Below are positions 1 through 11,400 of a stretch of DNA of 64,000 nt, one piece after another (position 1 is the stretch's first letter; each line of letters opens with the position of its first letter). The notes below the pieces were generated by a model. The model did not search any database. It was not told the origin of the DNA and saw nothing but the letters and a program-made list of their open reading frames with translations. The position numbers were made by a program, and so were the translations under genes. Origin of the DNA: Paramyrothecium sp. XJ0827. Lineage: Eukaryota > Ascomycota > Sordariomycetes > Hypocreales > Stachybotryaceae. The DNA lies in the NCBI GenBank assembly GCA_020881915.1, contig JAJFPB010000008.1, positions 3,100,001 to 3,164,000 of the forward strand, read 5' to 3'.

Positions 1-292
1 GGATCATGGCGTTCTTTGATTGCGAACCCATAGGTACGTCAGTGGCACCATCAGGGATTTGTGTGGAATGAGAGAGAACTCTATTCTAGTAGTCAGCCTA
101 GAAGGGCTATAGAGTTAAACGCCGGGAACGTGCGTCTAGACCGTTCTTCGCCTTCTAATTCGAGTCGGCCGGCCATTTCAAGGACATTCGCCATCTCCGG
201 ACTACGCTGTCTCGACTCGAGGATGCTGAGCATTCGGAGAAACGATAGTCAAGATTCTTTGGTACTAATCAATATATATATAACGTACATGT

Positions 293-324
293 ATAGCGAG
301 CGACGCATCATAGCGAGCGACGCA
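293..324. repeat. 15-base direct repeat, two copies
   Basis: The unit atagcgagcgacgca is present twice, at 293-307 and 310-324, separated by two bases. It lies just downstream of the 3' end of the pogo-like transposase relic on the minus strand, where subterminal repeats of such an element would be expected. I could not find a matching inverted copy on the other side, probably because the sequence there is heavily mutated. The link to the transposon is therefore inference. Confidence 0.5.
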
Positions 325-389
325 CTTTCAATAAACCTCCCACACTTTTAATAATATTATACAACTACAACGCATTAGATCAATCATAA

Positions 390-905
390 ATGCTCTAAAT
401 CCTCTTCTTCAGAAGTCTCCGAAACTACCTGACAGGTTCGTGCATTATAACCAGTCTCTCCACAATTGCTACAGCATCGCGCGCGTGGTTTAGCCGCCTC
501 TATCTAAGCCCTCTTATTATATGGGTTCCCTCTGATGCATCAATAATCCCCCTCTGAACTTGAATTGCCTCTGCTTCAGCTGCATTAAGTAATCCTCCAA
601 GCTATAATTCCGCTTTTCTGGCTCTACAGCGCTTGCTTAGTATCTCATTTACCATACGAAGGTCCCGATTCTTATCTTCAAGAATAGCTAGTTTATGTGC
701 TAGCTTTAAGATACCTTTCGCCTGCAAGTCAACCACTTTATATAAAGTAGTTGGCGAGCTATCTTGGTGGCTTTTGATCCTTTTTTCAAGGATGTAGAGC
801 TACCTGACTCGGGTCCAGTGTGGCGCTACATAATACAATTAACCTATTTTACATATTCTGGGGCAGGATCTCTTATATCCCTTCGTCTAATAAAGCTAAC
901 TTAAG
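390..905 (-). pseudogene. pogo/Fot1-type DDE transposase, C-terminal relic
   Basis: Read on the minus strand this stretch gives the typical C-terminal tail of fungal pogo/Fot1-like transposases. A helical part (LEKRIKSHQDSSPTTLYK, then a stretch ending EILSKRCRARKAE) is followed by a zinc knuckle at 432-473, read as CSNCGETGYNARTC, and an acidic end (SEEEDLEHL). The knuckle histidine is now tyrosine and at least one stop is in frame, both explained by CAT->TAT and CAG->TAG changes. The catalytic DDE core would lie above 905, where the DNA is too AT-rich to read. It is dead. Confidence 0.72.
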
Positions 906-2060
906 GGCTTATAGTAGTGCCCTATGAAGTCTATAATATATAATTAGTAGCGAAGATAATGTAGGTAATTAGCTAGCTTATAAAATATTAGTAGTAGTAA
1001 GTATTATATACTGCTTTAAATTATTATTTAGAGAATAGATTATATTATAAAGTAAAACTCACTTATATAGTATCTATAGCCTTATAGCTACAAGGGGATT
1101 ACTAGATCTAAATAATAATCTTAATATTTATCTTGCTTTTAAAAATTATATTGTAGTAGTAAGTCCTATTTAGAACTAGGTTTTATATACTAATATTAGT
1201 ACTAATATTATTAAACTAATTATATTCTCTTATAGGGCAGTAATAATTTCTATTTCTAATCTAACTAGGAGGAAGCTCTTTCCTAAGCCAGCTATAATAC
1301 AATAATATCACAAGCACTTATTAACTACTATTACTTCTCCCACTTAATCTAAGGCTGGCCTAAATTAATAAGCCTAATTAAGTACACTACTAGTAATTCT
1401 AATAACTATATAGTAAGAATAATTAATATAGCTATTACCTAGAAGTATTTAAATAAGTATAAAGCTAACTTAGATAAATTATATGGGGGTATTCTAGCTA
1501 GAATATATTATAAGAAGTAAATACTACCCTGGGATAATTAAGAAAGTCTAATGTACTCTAAGCTTAATTTAATAAATAGTATACTTATATAAAGATTATT
1601 TATATTTACTTTATTAATACTTGTACTTAATTACCTTATATATCCTATTATTAATATTATTTATATTAGCTATATATAGTAGATTAATATTAAATACTAC
1701 TGGCTAGGTAAACTTATACTATATTATATAGACTCTAGAAGACCTAGACTATTAATTATCTTAGTATTACTATTAGTGCTCTTACTTAAGGGTATAGAAG
1801 ATAATATAAGATATACCTCTATAACTATTAAGAAGCTTATACTCCAGGAAAGACCTAGAAGTAAATAGGAAGGGGATACTAATGAAGTATTTAACTCCTT
1901 AGGTTAAGTCTTTACTTATATATCTTATGGTTATCTCCCTAAACTCACATAACCTCTATTAACCTCTCTACTCTTAACTTCTCAGTCTAATTCCAATAGT
2001 AGCAGTCAATAGGTTTAAAGGCTTATTATGTAAAGCAATACTCAATGTAAAGCCGAGCAG
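906..2060. other. AT-rich RIP-degraded DNA, no readable gene
   Basis: This stretch is almost wholly A and T with stops in all six frames. It probably contains the N-terminal and catalytic part of the transposase whose tail lies at 390-905, but I could not read a convincing motif. The left limit is where the readable transposase tail ends and the right limit is the NLR relic. Confidence 0.6.
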
Positions 2061-2062
2061 AA

Positions 2063-2960
2063 ATGACGGGTGGCCATATTGTGTAGACTATCCAGCGTCT
2101 GTAGGCATTGGCCGGTCGCCGCATCCCAGAGCCGAACAGTCTGATCATCTGAGGCCGATGCAAGATGCTTCGCATCCGACGAGAACGCCACCGAGCTTAC
2201 CGAGCTGCTATGGCCCTCAAGTATCTGCAGGTATAAATCCCAACTCTATTCTAAAATCCCGGAGATAGATAACCAAGTCCATTGACTCTTTAAGAACACC
2301 TTTCGTATAGGGCTTTTAAGTGGTAAGAAGGCAATAAGAGCGTAGATCTAAAGCAGGTAAGAATCGATAGTAGATAGATAGGTAAGGCTAAACCTAATAG
2401 CATTATTAAGTAGTATTATTATTTTTTCGCTTTTCTAGGGCTTATATAGCAATCAGTATCTTTTGCTCTTTAACTAATATAGGCAGAACGCACCTATGAA
2501 ATAGAACACAATATTCGTAGAATTCTAAGGCTATCTAATGCTTGCCCCAATAGACTCAGTACTTTAATCCAATACAGTAGGTAGCTAGATAGGAATAGAT
2601 AAAGCTTATTATCCGAGATATATATATCTCCTTTCTTTAGGTAGTCGACCCAATAAAGACAGGCATATTTAAGCTCTGGTAGAATATGGTTAGTAACTAT
2701 TTGTTAATCTATATCGGATCGAGCAATTCCTAGTGTTTGCAAATCGCACATATCCCTTCGAAGCTTTTCCTCCATGACGCGGAGGCAATGGACCACTATA
2801 TCTTGTTATATCTGGTTTTCATCTATCCAAAGCGGTGTTTTATTCTATATCTCAGGATCAACTAAGAAATCCCGAAAAGAGAGATAAAACAGGCGTACGG
2901 GTTCCTTCGATGACATAGGAACATAAAAAACTGAATGAAGCATCTTGCTGGTCAAGGGTC
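2063..2960 (-). pseudogene. NACHT-WD40 NLR-like gene, RIP-degraded fragment
   Basis: On the minus strand one can follow the region after the NACHT domain of a fungal NLR. From about 2950 downward it reads MSSKEPVRLFYLSFRDFLV, then CLRVMEEKLRRDMCDLQTLG, LPELKYACLYWVDYLK and WLEALSLLG, then one WD40 unit at about 2070-2225 (EGHSSSVSSVAFSSDAKHL ... VRLWD). Such proteins act in fungal self/non-self recognition and cell death. Several in-frame TAA/TAG codons sit where glutamine or tryptophan is expected, as RIP produces. The NACHT core is not visible, and only one WD40 repeat remains although these proteins usually have several, which suggests repeat contraction or truncation. Confidence 0.82.
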
Positions 2961-4781
2961 ACCCATTCTTGACCAGCCGAGCCGACTCGCCTTCCAGCGT
3001 AGGAAACCTCGTGGCCGACCTTCGCGACGTTGCCCTGCCACCTTAAGCAAATATAGGTACGTGGCTCGGCAAGACCACAAGATCCTCCAGTTCAGGGGGG
3101 TATCTCCTATTTAATATAATAATACACCAATCATATGCTATACTATATATATCTCCTCTAAGGCAATGCTAATATTAACCCTATATATATAATTAGTTGC
3201 ATTTAGCCCCAATAGTATGATCTGTAATATAGTAAAGGGAGGAAGTTATTGCCCCTGAATGCCTCTGCCGGGCTATGGCCGTCTACTTAAAGGGGTTAAG
3301 CCCCTAATAATTCATAAGTTAATCTTATTATAGTACTCTTTTTCTTCTTATTAATTAATATAGTTTCTCTTTTAAATTTTTATTATATCCTTATTACTAT
3401 ATTTATAATAGATATAGTAGCTTCCCTTTACTATACCTATTATATCTAGTTTATCTTCTAGTAATATTAGGAGTCTCTAGAGTATCCCTAAAATAAAATA
3501 ATTATACTAAAGTATAAGAGAATATTCCTACTTATTATAAGTAAATAATTCCTTCTCTCTATAGGTATAAAAGCTATATTTATAGCCCTTATATTATTAA
3601 GAGGAGACTATTAGACTATTATCTTTTTAATATCTATAGTAGCTATAAGTATAGCTAGGTAGATAAGTAACCTACATTTCTTAAGATAAATAATAGCTAA
3701 TAAGTATAGTATACTTAGATAACTAGTTAATAGGATCCTTAATAGAATAGTAGCTACTTGCTCCTAATACTTTTTAGCTTATATAGTATATCTATATTAT
3801 TTACTTATAGAGTTTATATTACTAATAAAGATAAGTTACTTAATATTATTCTTTATTATTTATTATTTATACTCTTTTATATTTAGATAATATTTAAGTA
3901 TACTAAGTTTATAAGAATTATTTAAAGATTTTTATCTTTACTATACTCCTAGTAAATAAGAAAGGACCTTTATAAAATAAAAGGTTACTACTAGATTAAA
4001 GTGGGCTTAATACTATTAATTCTAATTTCTTATATTCTTACCCCTTATTATATTAGCCTATAGAATCTTAATCTTATTTATCTAAGTATACTAGTAATAT
4101 AGCTCTCTTTTTATATTAAATTTTTATAATAGCTAATAATTTAGGTAACTACTCTTGTAGCCAGTTTCTATAATATTTATATAAATAGCTAGTTATTAGT
4201 AATAGAAATAGGGCCTTATTTTAAAAAAATAATATTTAAGCTTAGATTATAGGTACTAGTAGTATAAAGGCCACAAGAGTCGGAGGATAGCATTAAGCTC
4301 ATATAGCTTGGAGATTAAGATCGAGTCAAAGGAGTAAGTACAGCATCAAGGACAGCAAGACCAAGGGCTTAGCAACAGCCTTATACTTATCTCTAGTACT
4401 ACTAGCACTAGAACAGCCACATTCTCCCTCTCCAATTACAAACCACAACGGCCATGGCCTGATGGTTATATATATCCTTCCTATTTCATCAACCAGCCAG
4501 GCTAAGGTTAGTGGTGCAGAGTATGGTTTTAATTAAAAATTTAGTGCCCACAGCATCCTTCACGAGTGTAAGTCGCTCGAACGTTCGCGCCATACAACAT
4601 GGTTGGGGCTACTTCGGCCGTTTTTTTCATACCAAAAGTGAACATAGCTGTTGTGGCTATTTGCCCGGCAAGGAGTTTCTTCGTCAACGCCCCAAATCTT
4701 ATAGTCCTTTCCTTGGCCGATAGTTTATATATAGAGAGAACTCTAACTGAACTTATAGCATTAATGAATTATATTTAAGCC
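2961..4781. other. AT-rich RIP-degraded stretch with two less mutated islands
   Basis: Most of this stretch is AT-only debris. Two islands keep normal composition: 2961-3090, and 4270-4740, the latter including a 70-codon open frame at 4511-4723 that I do not recognise and do not call as a gene. No domain motif was found on either strand. Confidence 0.5.
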
Positions 4782-5235
4782 ATCGTAGAACACTCCGCTA
4801 CCTACTACCTACATGAGGTCAGCAACTATTATTTAGCACTTTCTCAAGATTACTATAGAGATCCTGCTCTAGCTAAGAAGTACGCTAAATGTATTGGAAA
4901 GTATATCTTGCAAGAATTGCCGCATAAGTTTATTTTTATAGAGGTTATAAAGAATATAATGTCTGGAGTTCTAGAAGTACATTAATAGTATAAAGATAAA
5001 TAGCATCCGCTTAGAGTCAAGTATAACACTACCATAATTAAAGTACTTACTATGTTTTATACCCCAGCGATCGAAGAGGCATATACATCCGGGCTAGGAG
5101 GCAAGAACTGGCTTTGGCTAGAACTATTTGAGTTGATATTTTGCGGAATTGGGAATGGATATTGTGATAGGCTGGAGAGGTCTTCTGGGATTGGTGAGCC
5201 CCTTTGCTATATTAGAGATGTTAAGTAAAGGGTTA
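4782..5235 (+). pseudogene. Unrecognised protein fragment with RIP-type stops
   Basis: A single frame runs through this stretch and looks protein-like (for example SATYYLHEVSNYYLALSQDY, later GGKNWLWLELFELIFCGIGN). It is interrupted by a few TAA codons where CAA for glutamine would restore reading, consistent with mild RIP. I do not recognise the family. It lies just upstream of the TPR NLR relic on the same strand, but does not resemble the NB-ARC domain expected there, so it is probably a separate fragment. Confidence 0.45.
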
Positions 5236-5499
5236 CTTAGTAGTTAGATATAATTACCGAAGTTATTTAGAGCTTTAGGACTTACCCCAAGAATATAAAA
5301 TGTTATTGTCTTGCCTGTAATATATTGATATTAATAAGGTTAGAATAAGACTTAGAGAGCCCGAAAGCATCTAGGCTATGTTAAGGAGATAAGGTACGGT
5401 CTAAGCTATGGACCGGTAGTAAAGTATCTATGTGGTGCTCCGTGCAAACCTTGGCGGAAGGGCAAGCAATAAGCGGAGGCGTCTAGATTGCATGTGGGC

Positions 5500-7575
5500 T
5501 TGGGAGCTTTAAAGGCCTTTTCTTTTATTGCTAAAGATAAGAATAGAAGTTATAATATACATCGGCTTATCTAGCTAGTAATATATAAGTGGCTTACTAG
5601 TAGTAGTATAGTTAATTATTTTAGGAAGGAAATATTAATAGTTATCATATATCTTTACTTATATAGCTAATATAAGATATAAATAATATATACTATATAT
5701 CTATTATATATAAATACTATACTATAAGTAGGAAAGTTTACCTTAAGGGATAAGACTAAGGCAAAGATATCTCTTTTATATAGTATAGTAGTATACTTTA
5801 ATTTTAAAGGAAAATGGGGTAATATAAAGGTACTTAATATAAAAATACTATAGATTTAAAGAGAGCTCTTTAATAAAAATAATCTCTTAATACTAATAAG
5901 TATAACTAATCTTATATTAATATATATAAACTAAGGCTAATAGGAGGAAGTAAAGAAACTTAAGGTATAAATAATAGAGATTTTTAAAATAAAGCTTAAT
6001 AAAGATTATTTTAATATACTAATAAATATAACTAATCTTATATTAATATATAAGAACTAAGGCTAATAGGAAAAAATAAAGAAACTTAAAATATAAGTAA
6101 TAAAGACTTTTAAAATAAAGCTTAAAGTAGATTATTTTAATATATTAATAAGTATAATTAATTTTATATTAATATATAAGAACTAAGGCTAATAGAAAAA
6201 AGTAAAGAAACTTAAGATATAAGTAATAGAGACTTTTAAAATAAAGCTTAAAGAAGATTATTTCTTAATATTAATAAGTATAATTAATCTTATATTAATA
6301 TTTTAAAACTAAGATTAATAAAGAAAAATAAAGAAGCTTAAAATATAAATAATAAAGACTTATAAAATAAAGCTTAATAAAGATTATTTTAATATATTAA
6401 CAAGTATAGCTAATTTTATATTAATATTTTAGAACTAAGATTAATAGAAGAAAATAAAGAAGCTTAAGATATAAGTAATAAAGACTTATAAAATAAAGCT
6501 TAATAAAGATTATTCTAATATACTAATAAATATAGCTAATCTTATATTAATATATAAGAACTAAGATTAATAGGAGAAAGTAAAGAAGCTTTTTATATAA
6601 ATAATAAAGACTTATAAAATAAAGCTTAATAAAGATTATTTTAATATATTAATAAATATAACTAATTTTATATTAATATATAAGAACTAAGGTTAATAGA
6701 AGAAAGTAAAGAAACTTAAAATATAAGTAATAAAGACTAAATTTAAAATAAAGCTTAATAAAGATTATTTCTTAATATTAATAAGTATAACTAATTTTAT
6801 ATTAATATTTTAGAACTAAAGCTAATAGAAGAAAGTAAAGAAGCTTAAGATATAAGTAATAAAGACTTATAAAATAAAGTTTAATAAAGATTATTTTAAT
6901 ATATTAATAAGTATAATTAATCTTATATTAATATATAAGAACTAAGACTAATAGAAAAAAATAAAGAAATTTAAGATATAAATAATAAAGACTTTTAAAG
7001 TAAAGCTTAAAGAAGATTATTTTAATATATTAATAAATATAATTAATTTTATATTAATATTTTAGAACTAAAACTAATAGGAAAAAGTAAAGAAGCTTTT
7101 TATATAAGTAATAGAAACTTTTAAAATAAAACTTAATAAAGATTATTTCTTAATATTAATAAATATAATTAATTTTATATTAATATATAGGTAGTAGAAG
7201 AAAGTAAAGAAGCTTTTTATATAAATAATAAAGACTTTTAAAATAAAGCTTAAAGAAGATTATTTCTTAATACTAATAAATATAATTAATTTTATATTAA
7301 TATTTTAGAACTAAGGCTAATAAGAAGAAGTAAAGAAGCTTTTTATATAAATAATAGAGACTTTTAAAATAAAGCTTAGAGAAGACTATTCTAATATACT
7401 AATAAGTATAAATAATCTAGTATATACCTAGTATACTATAAGAAAGATATATAAAGCTATTAATCTAATAGAGATATATATCTAATTCTATAAACTAAAA
7501 CTAGGATTAGATTATTTTAATATATAATTATTAATCTTAACCTTAGATAATTAGAAAGGGCTAGATAATTAAGTC
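5500..7575 (+). pseudogene. NB-ARC/TPR NLR-like gene, 3' part, RIP-degraded
   Basis: The start reads GALKAFSFIAKDKNRSYNIH, the conserved segment found after the NB-ARC domain of fungal NLRs with kinesin-light-chain-type TPRs. A linker follows (KISLLYSIVVYFNFKGKWG), then 13 TPR units and a recognisable tail near 7480-7570 (ending LTLDN then KGLDN). Many stops are present and nearly all sit where glutamine or tryptophan codons are expected. The effector domain and NB-ARC core are missing, so the gene was truncated as well as mutated. In life such proteins sense non-self and trigger programmed cell death. The NLR assignment is by my reading of the degraded frame. Confidence 0.82.
5850..7440 (+). 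repeat. Tandem array of 13 degenerate 42-codon TPR repeats
   Basis: A unit of about 123-127 bases is repeated 13 times. It can be followed by the core taataagtataactaat, near 5895, 6020, 6143, 6270, 6394, 6520, 6646, 6773, 6901, 7028, 7152, 7268 and 7396. In frame a unit reads like a kinesin-light-chain TPR after RIP: ILISITNLILIYKN for an ancestral TLTSMANLASTYRN-like stretch, then EEVKKLKV and ETFK. The period of about 126 bases equals 42 codons, the length of this TPR type. It is therefore an ancient coding repeat and not satellite DNA. Confidence 0.85.
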
Positions 7576-7828
7576 TATAGTATATTATATCTTATTACTC
7601 TAGTTTATATTTAGATCTATCTCTTTATAACTTAAAAATCTTATTCTAAAAGGCCTACTAGTAGGCCTGTAGGGGCTAGTCTTCTATTAGAAATAAGAAT
7701 TATTATATTAATATATACCTTATTCTTATTAATACCTAGCTATAATTACCTACTATAATAGAAAAGCTATTATCTAAGAATTAAGCTAATAAGTAATAAG
7801 TTACTTAAAGGTTTAAATAGCTTATTAT

Positions 7829-8475
7829 TATAACCTATACTAACCCCATAACTAAGCTAGTATAAAATAAATATAACCTATATTAGTTATAATAAATATT
7901 ATATAAAAAAGCTAGATAAATTAATTAGTAGATTATAACTTAAATATATATTAATTCTTACTAAGGATATAATTATATAGAACTAATATAGCTAAAGACT
8001 TAGATAAATAATAAGAAAATATATTAGATATAATATAGCTACTATTCTAGGGATCTAATAAAATATAGTTCTTATTTAATAAAGTAGAAAAGGGATTAGT
8101 ACCTAATTACCTTAGAACTAAGAATATAAGTAAATCCCTATATAATACTAAGTAAAGAAAGAACTAATTATATATATATACTTATATATTATAATTAAGT
8201 ATATTAAATTAAGTATACTAGTAATTACTTTAATAAAGTAATTATAATAAGTATATAAATAAGAAGATTTTACTTTAAAATAAATAGAAGACTACTAACT
8301 ATTAATAATATATAGTCTCTAAAATAATCTTTATTATACTATTCTCTTATAAACTAATAATAACTTCTTATATATTTTAAATACTTTTTTATTATTTTAT
8401 TTAAGAATAAATATATTCTCTAATAATTCTTAGTTATTTTATATCTTTAATATAAAACTACTTCTAATTATTATA
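7829..8475 (+). repeat. 5' LTR of the Gypsy element
   Basis: The 647 bases match 15145-15790 along their whole length apart from transition differences. The ends are now TATAACC...TTATA; an ancestral TGTAACC...TTACA changed by RIP would give this. The internal domain begins at 8476. Confidence 0.85.
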
Positions 8476-11400
8476 TATTAATAGTTCTTATTCTAGATAA
8501 TACTATTATACCTAAAGTAATATTAAAATAGTAAATAAATTAATTAAATTAAACCCTAAGAAAAAGGAGGTAATTTACTCTATAGTACTAAGGTCTCTAC
8601 TTACTAAAATTACTTCTAAAAAAATCTTCTTAGGAAATAATATTATTATAAGTAAAGATCTAGTTTTATAATTAGATTTTAATAATAATAATAAAGTTAT
8701 TACCTTATAAGCTAAGTTCTAAGAAGATCTTTAAATAATTAATAAGAAGCTTAATTAACTCTAAGATAATATCCTTAATATCTAATAAGCTTATAAACTT
8801 AAGTAACTTATTAAGACCTTAAAGAAGAAAATAATTAATATAATATAACTTTATATAGAAGAATCTAAGAAAAATAAAGAAATACTTAAATAACTTTAAA
8901 GTATAAACCTTAATAAAGAAATAAAAGCCTAAAAAAACTAAAAAGCTATATTATATATTTATAAATCTAAGGCTTTTAATAGATCTCCCTAGAAATTTTA
9001 GATATTTATTATAATACTTAAAGCCTTCTTCTTTAAATATTTTTTACTTTTTATAAAAGACTATAAGTATATTATATTTATAGCTTAATTCCTTATAAGT
9101 AAAATATAAATATAATTTAAGTCTACTTTATAAGATTATATAAATAATATATTTATTTTCTAATATAAAGAAACTAAACTTATTTTTTTAGACTTTAGGA
9201 AATTTAAAAGAAATCTCTAAAATATTTTTAAAATTACTAATAAAATCTAAGATATAAAGTAAATACTTAATTACCTCTAATAAACTAAGTTATATACTAA
9301 ATTTATTACTAAGTTCCTTTATATTATAGCCCCCCTATATTAACTAGAAAATATACTTAAAAAAGTATTTTATAATTATATAAAGCCTAAAGTAAAAAAT
9401 AAACTTATTAAAATTAAATATAAGAAGAAAAGTTTAGTTAATTATATAAAGAAAGCTATTAAAATTAATAACTATAATTAGGAATAGAAATATAAGTATA
9501 AGTAAGAAAATAAAAAATAAATAATTAAATCTACTTATATACTTATTAAAAAGAAAAAGAAATTTACTTCTACTTTCTTTAGAACTACTTCTAGATCTAT
9601 AGAAATTAATATTATTTAAAAAAGTAAGAACTTTACTTATTATAACTATAAAAAAAAGAAATACTATATCTATAATTACTAAAGCCTTAGGAAAATAAGA
9701 AAATATATCTCTAGCTAGTTATAGAAAATAAATAAAGTATTAATATTATAGAATAATATATTATTAATATTATTAAAAAATAAGAACCTACTAAGGAAAT
9801 CCCTAATTAATAAATAATAATTAAAAATATATTTAATATTACTAGCCTAATTAACTTATTATAAAGAACCCCTATAATTAATAAACCCTTAGATAATAAA
9901 TTAAAATTAAGTATAAATACTACTAAAGGTATCTTACTTTTACTTAATTATATATTAATTAAAACTAGAACTAAATAATATAATCTACGTTTTAGAGATT
10001 AAGAAGTATATATTTAAGTAATAACTATAAAAATAGCTATAAGCCTATAAGAAGTAAGATTTACTATTAACTTATAATATAATCCCCTATTTAATTTTAA
10101 TTATATTAGATATAATAAAATCTTATAGGTATTTTATATAATATATTAATATTTAATTTACTTTATTATTAAAATAAAATAAAATATATTCTTTATATAT
10201 ATATAAAATACTAAAATAAAAAACCCCTATATATTTAAGGAAATACCTTACTAGGAGATTAAAATATATTACCTTAAGTACTAAATTATAATTCTTAAAC
10301 TAAGAAGAAAATACCTTAAAGAATATTACTTTAAAGTAGAAGAGATATATAAAACTAATAAATACTAAATATATTACTAAATAAAGATTAATTAACTTTA
10401 TAGGCTCTAAAGTAAATATAAAAGGAAATATATTTAATTAAAAAATATATTTCTTAATAAAGACTATAAATATATTAAAATAATAATTTTATAGTTCCTT
10501 AATAGGTTCCTAAGAAGGAAGTACTACTATAGAAGAGAGTACTTTATTTATAATTATAGAAAAAAAGTACCTATATTTTATAGAACTAAATCTAGTTCTA
10601 TAGAAATTAGCTATATAAAAGATAATCTATATTATTACTATAATTATTAGAAATATAAAATAAATAAAATATATTTCTATAGAGAAATAGAATTAAAAAT
10701 AATAGGTACTATAAAAGAAGAGTATACTAGGGAATATAAAGAATACTACTACCTATATTAAATCTACTATAAGTATATTATTTATATAACTAAAATATAT
10801 AATAACTTACTTATTAATATTAAAGAAACCTAATAGGGAATTAATAAAATCTCTATATAAAGTAATTAAATAAAAAATAAGATTTATTATTTATAATTAA
10901 ATTATAAAATAATAAAAAGAAGTAATATACTATAGCTATAATTTAAAAAAAGAACTAAGTAAAATAATAAGAATATTATATTAATTTTATAATTTAAAGT
11001 ATAATATTTAATACTAAAGTAAATACTAGTACTAAAGAAAATTATATTAATCTAGATTTTATAAACTAATATTAAATTCTATAAAGAGAGAAAATAAGAA
11101 AATATTAGACTATAAGTATAGAAGGTATTTTACTTATTTATAACTAAGAATAAGTTAATAAGGAAGTTATTCTTAATATAATAATATAAAGAATTATTTA
11201 TAAAGTTACTTTAAATATTATTAGTACCTAATCTAATATATTTCTAGGTAAATTATAATTAAAAGACTAAAGATATACTTTTAATTAGAATACTAATTAA
11301 GTTATAATAGTAGAATTATAATAACTTTAAATAAGAAAAAGAAAATAAAGAAAAAAAGAAGAAATAAATATTTATAATAAAACCCTATTTAAAAAAGAAA

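Noticed and set aside
61..351. Open frame of 96 codons at the left edge
   Set aside because: No motif, low-complexity translation, and it lies in the 3' flank of a transposon relic.
5850..7440. Interpretation as centromeric or satellite DNA
   Set aside because: The period equals 42 codons, the frame matches TPR residues, and gene-specific flanks are present on both sides.
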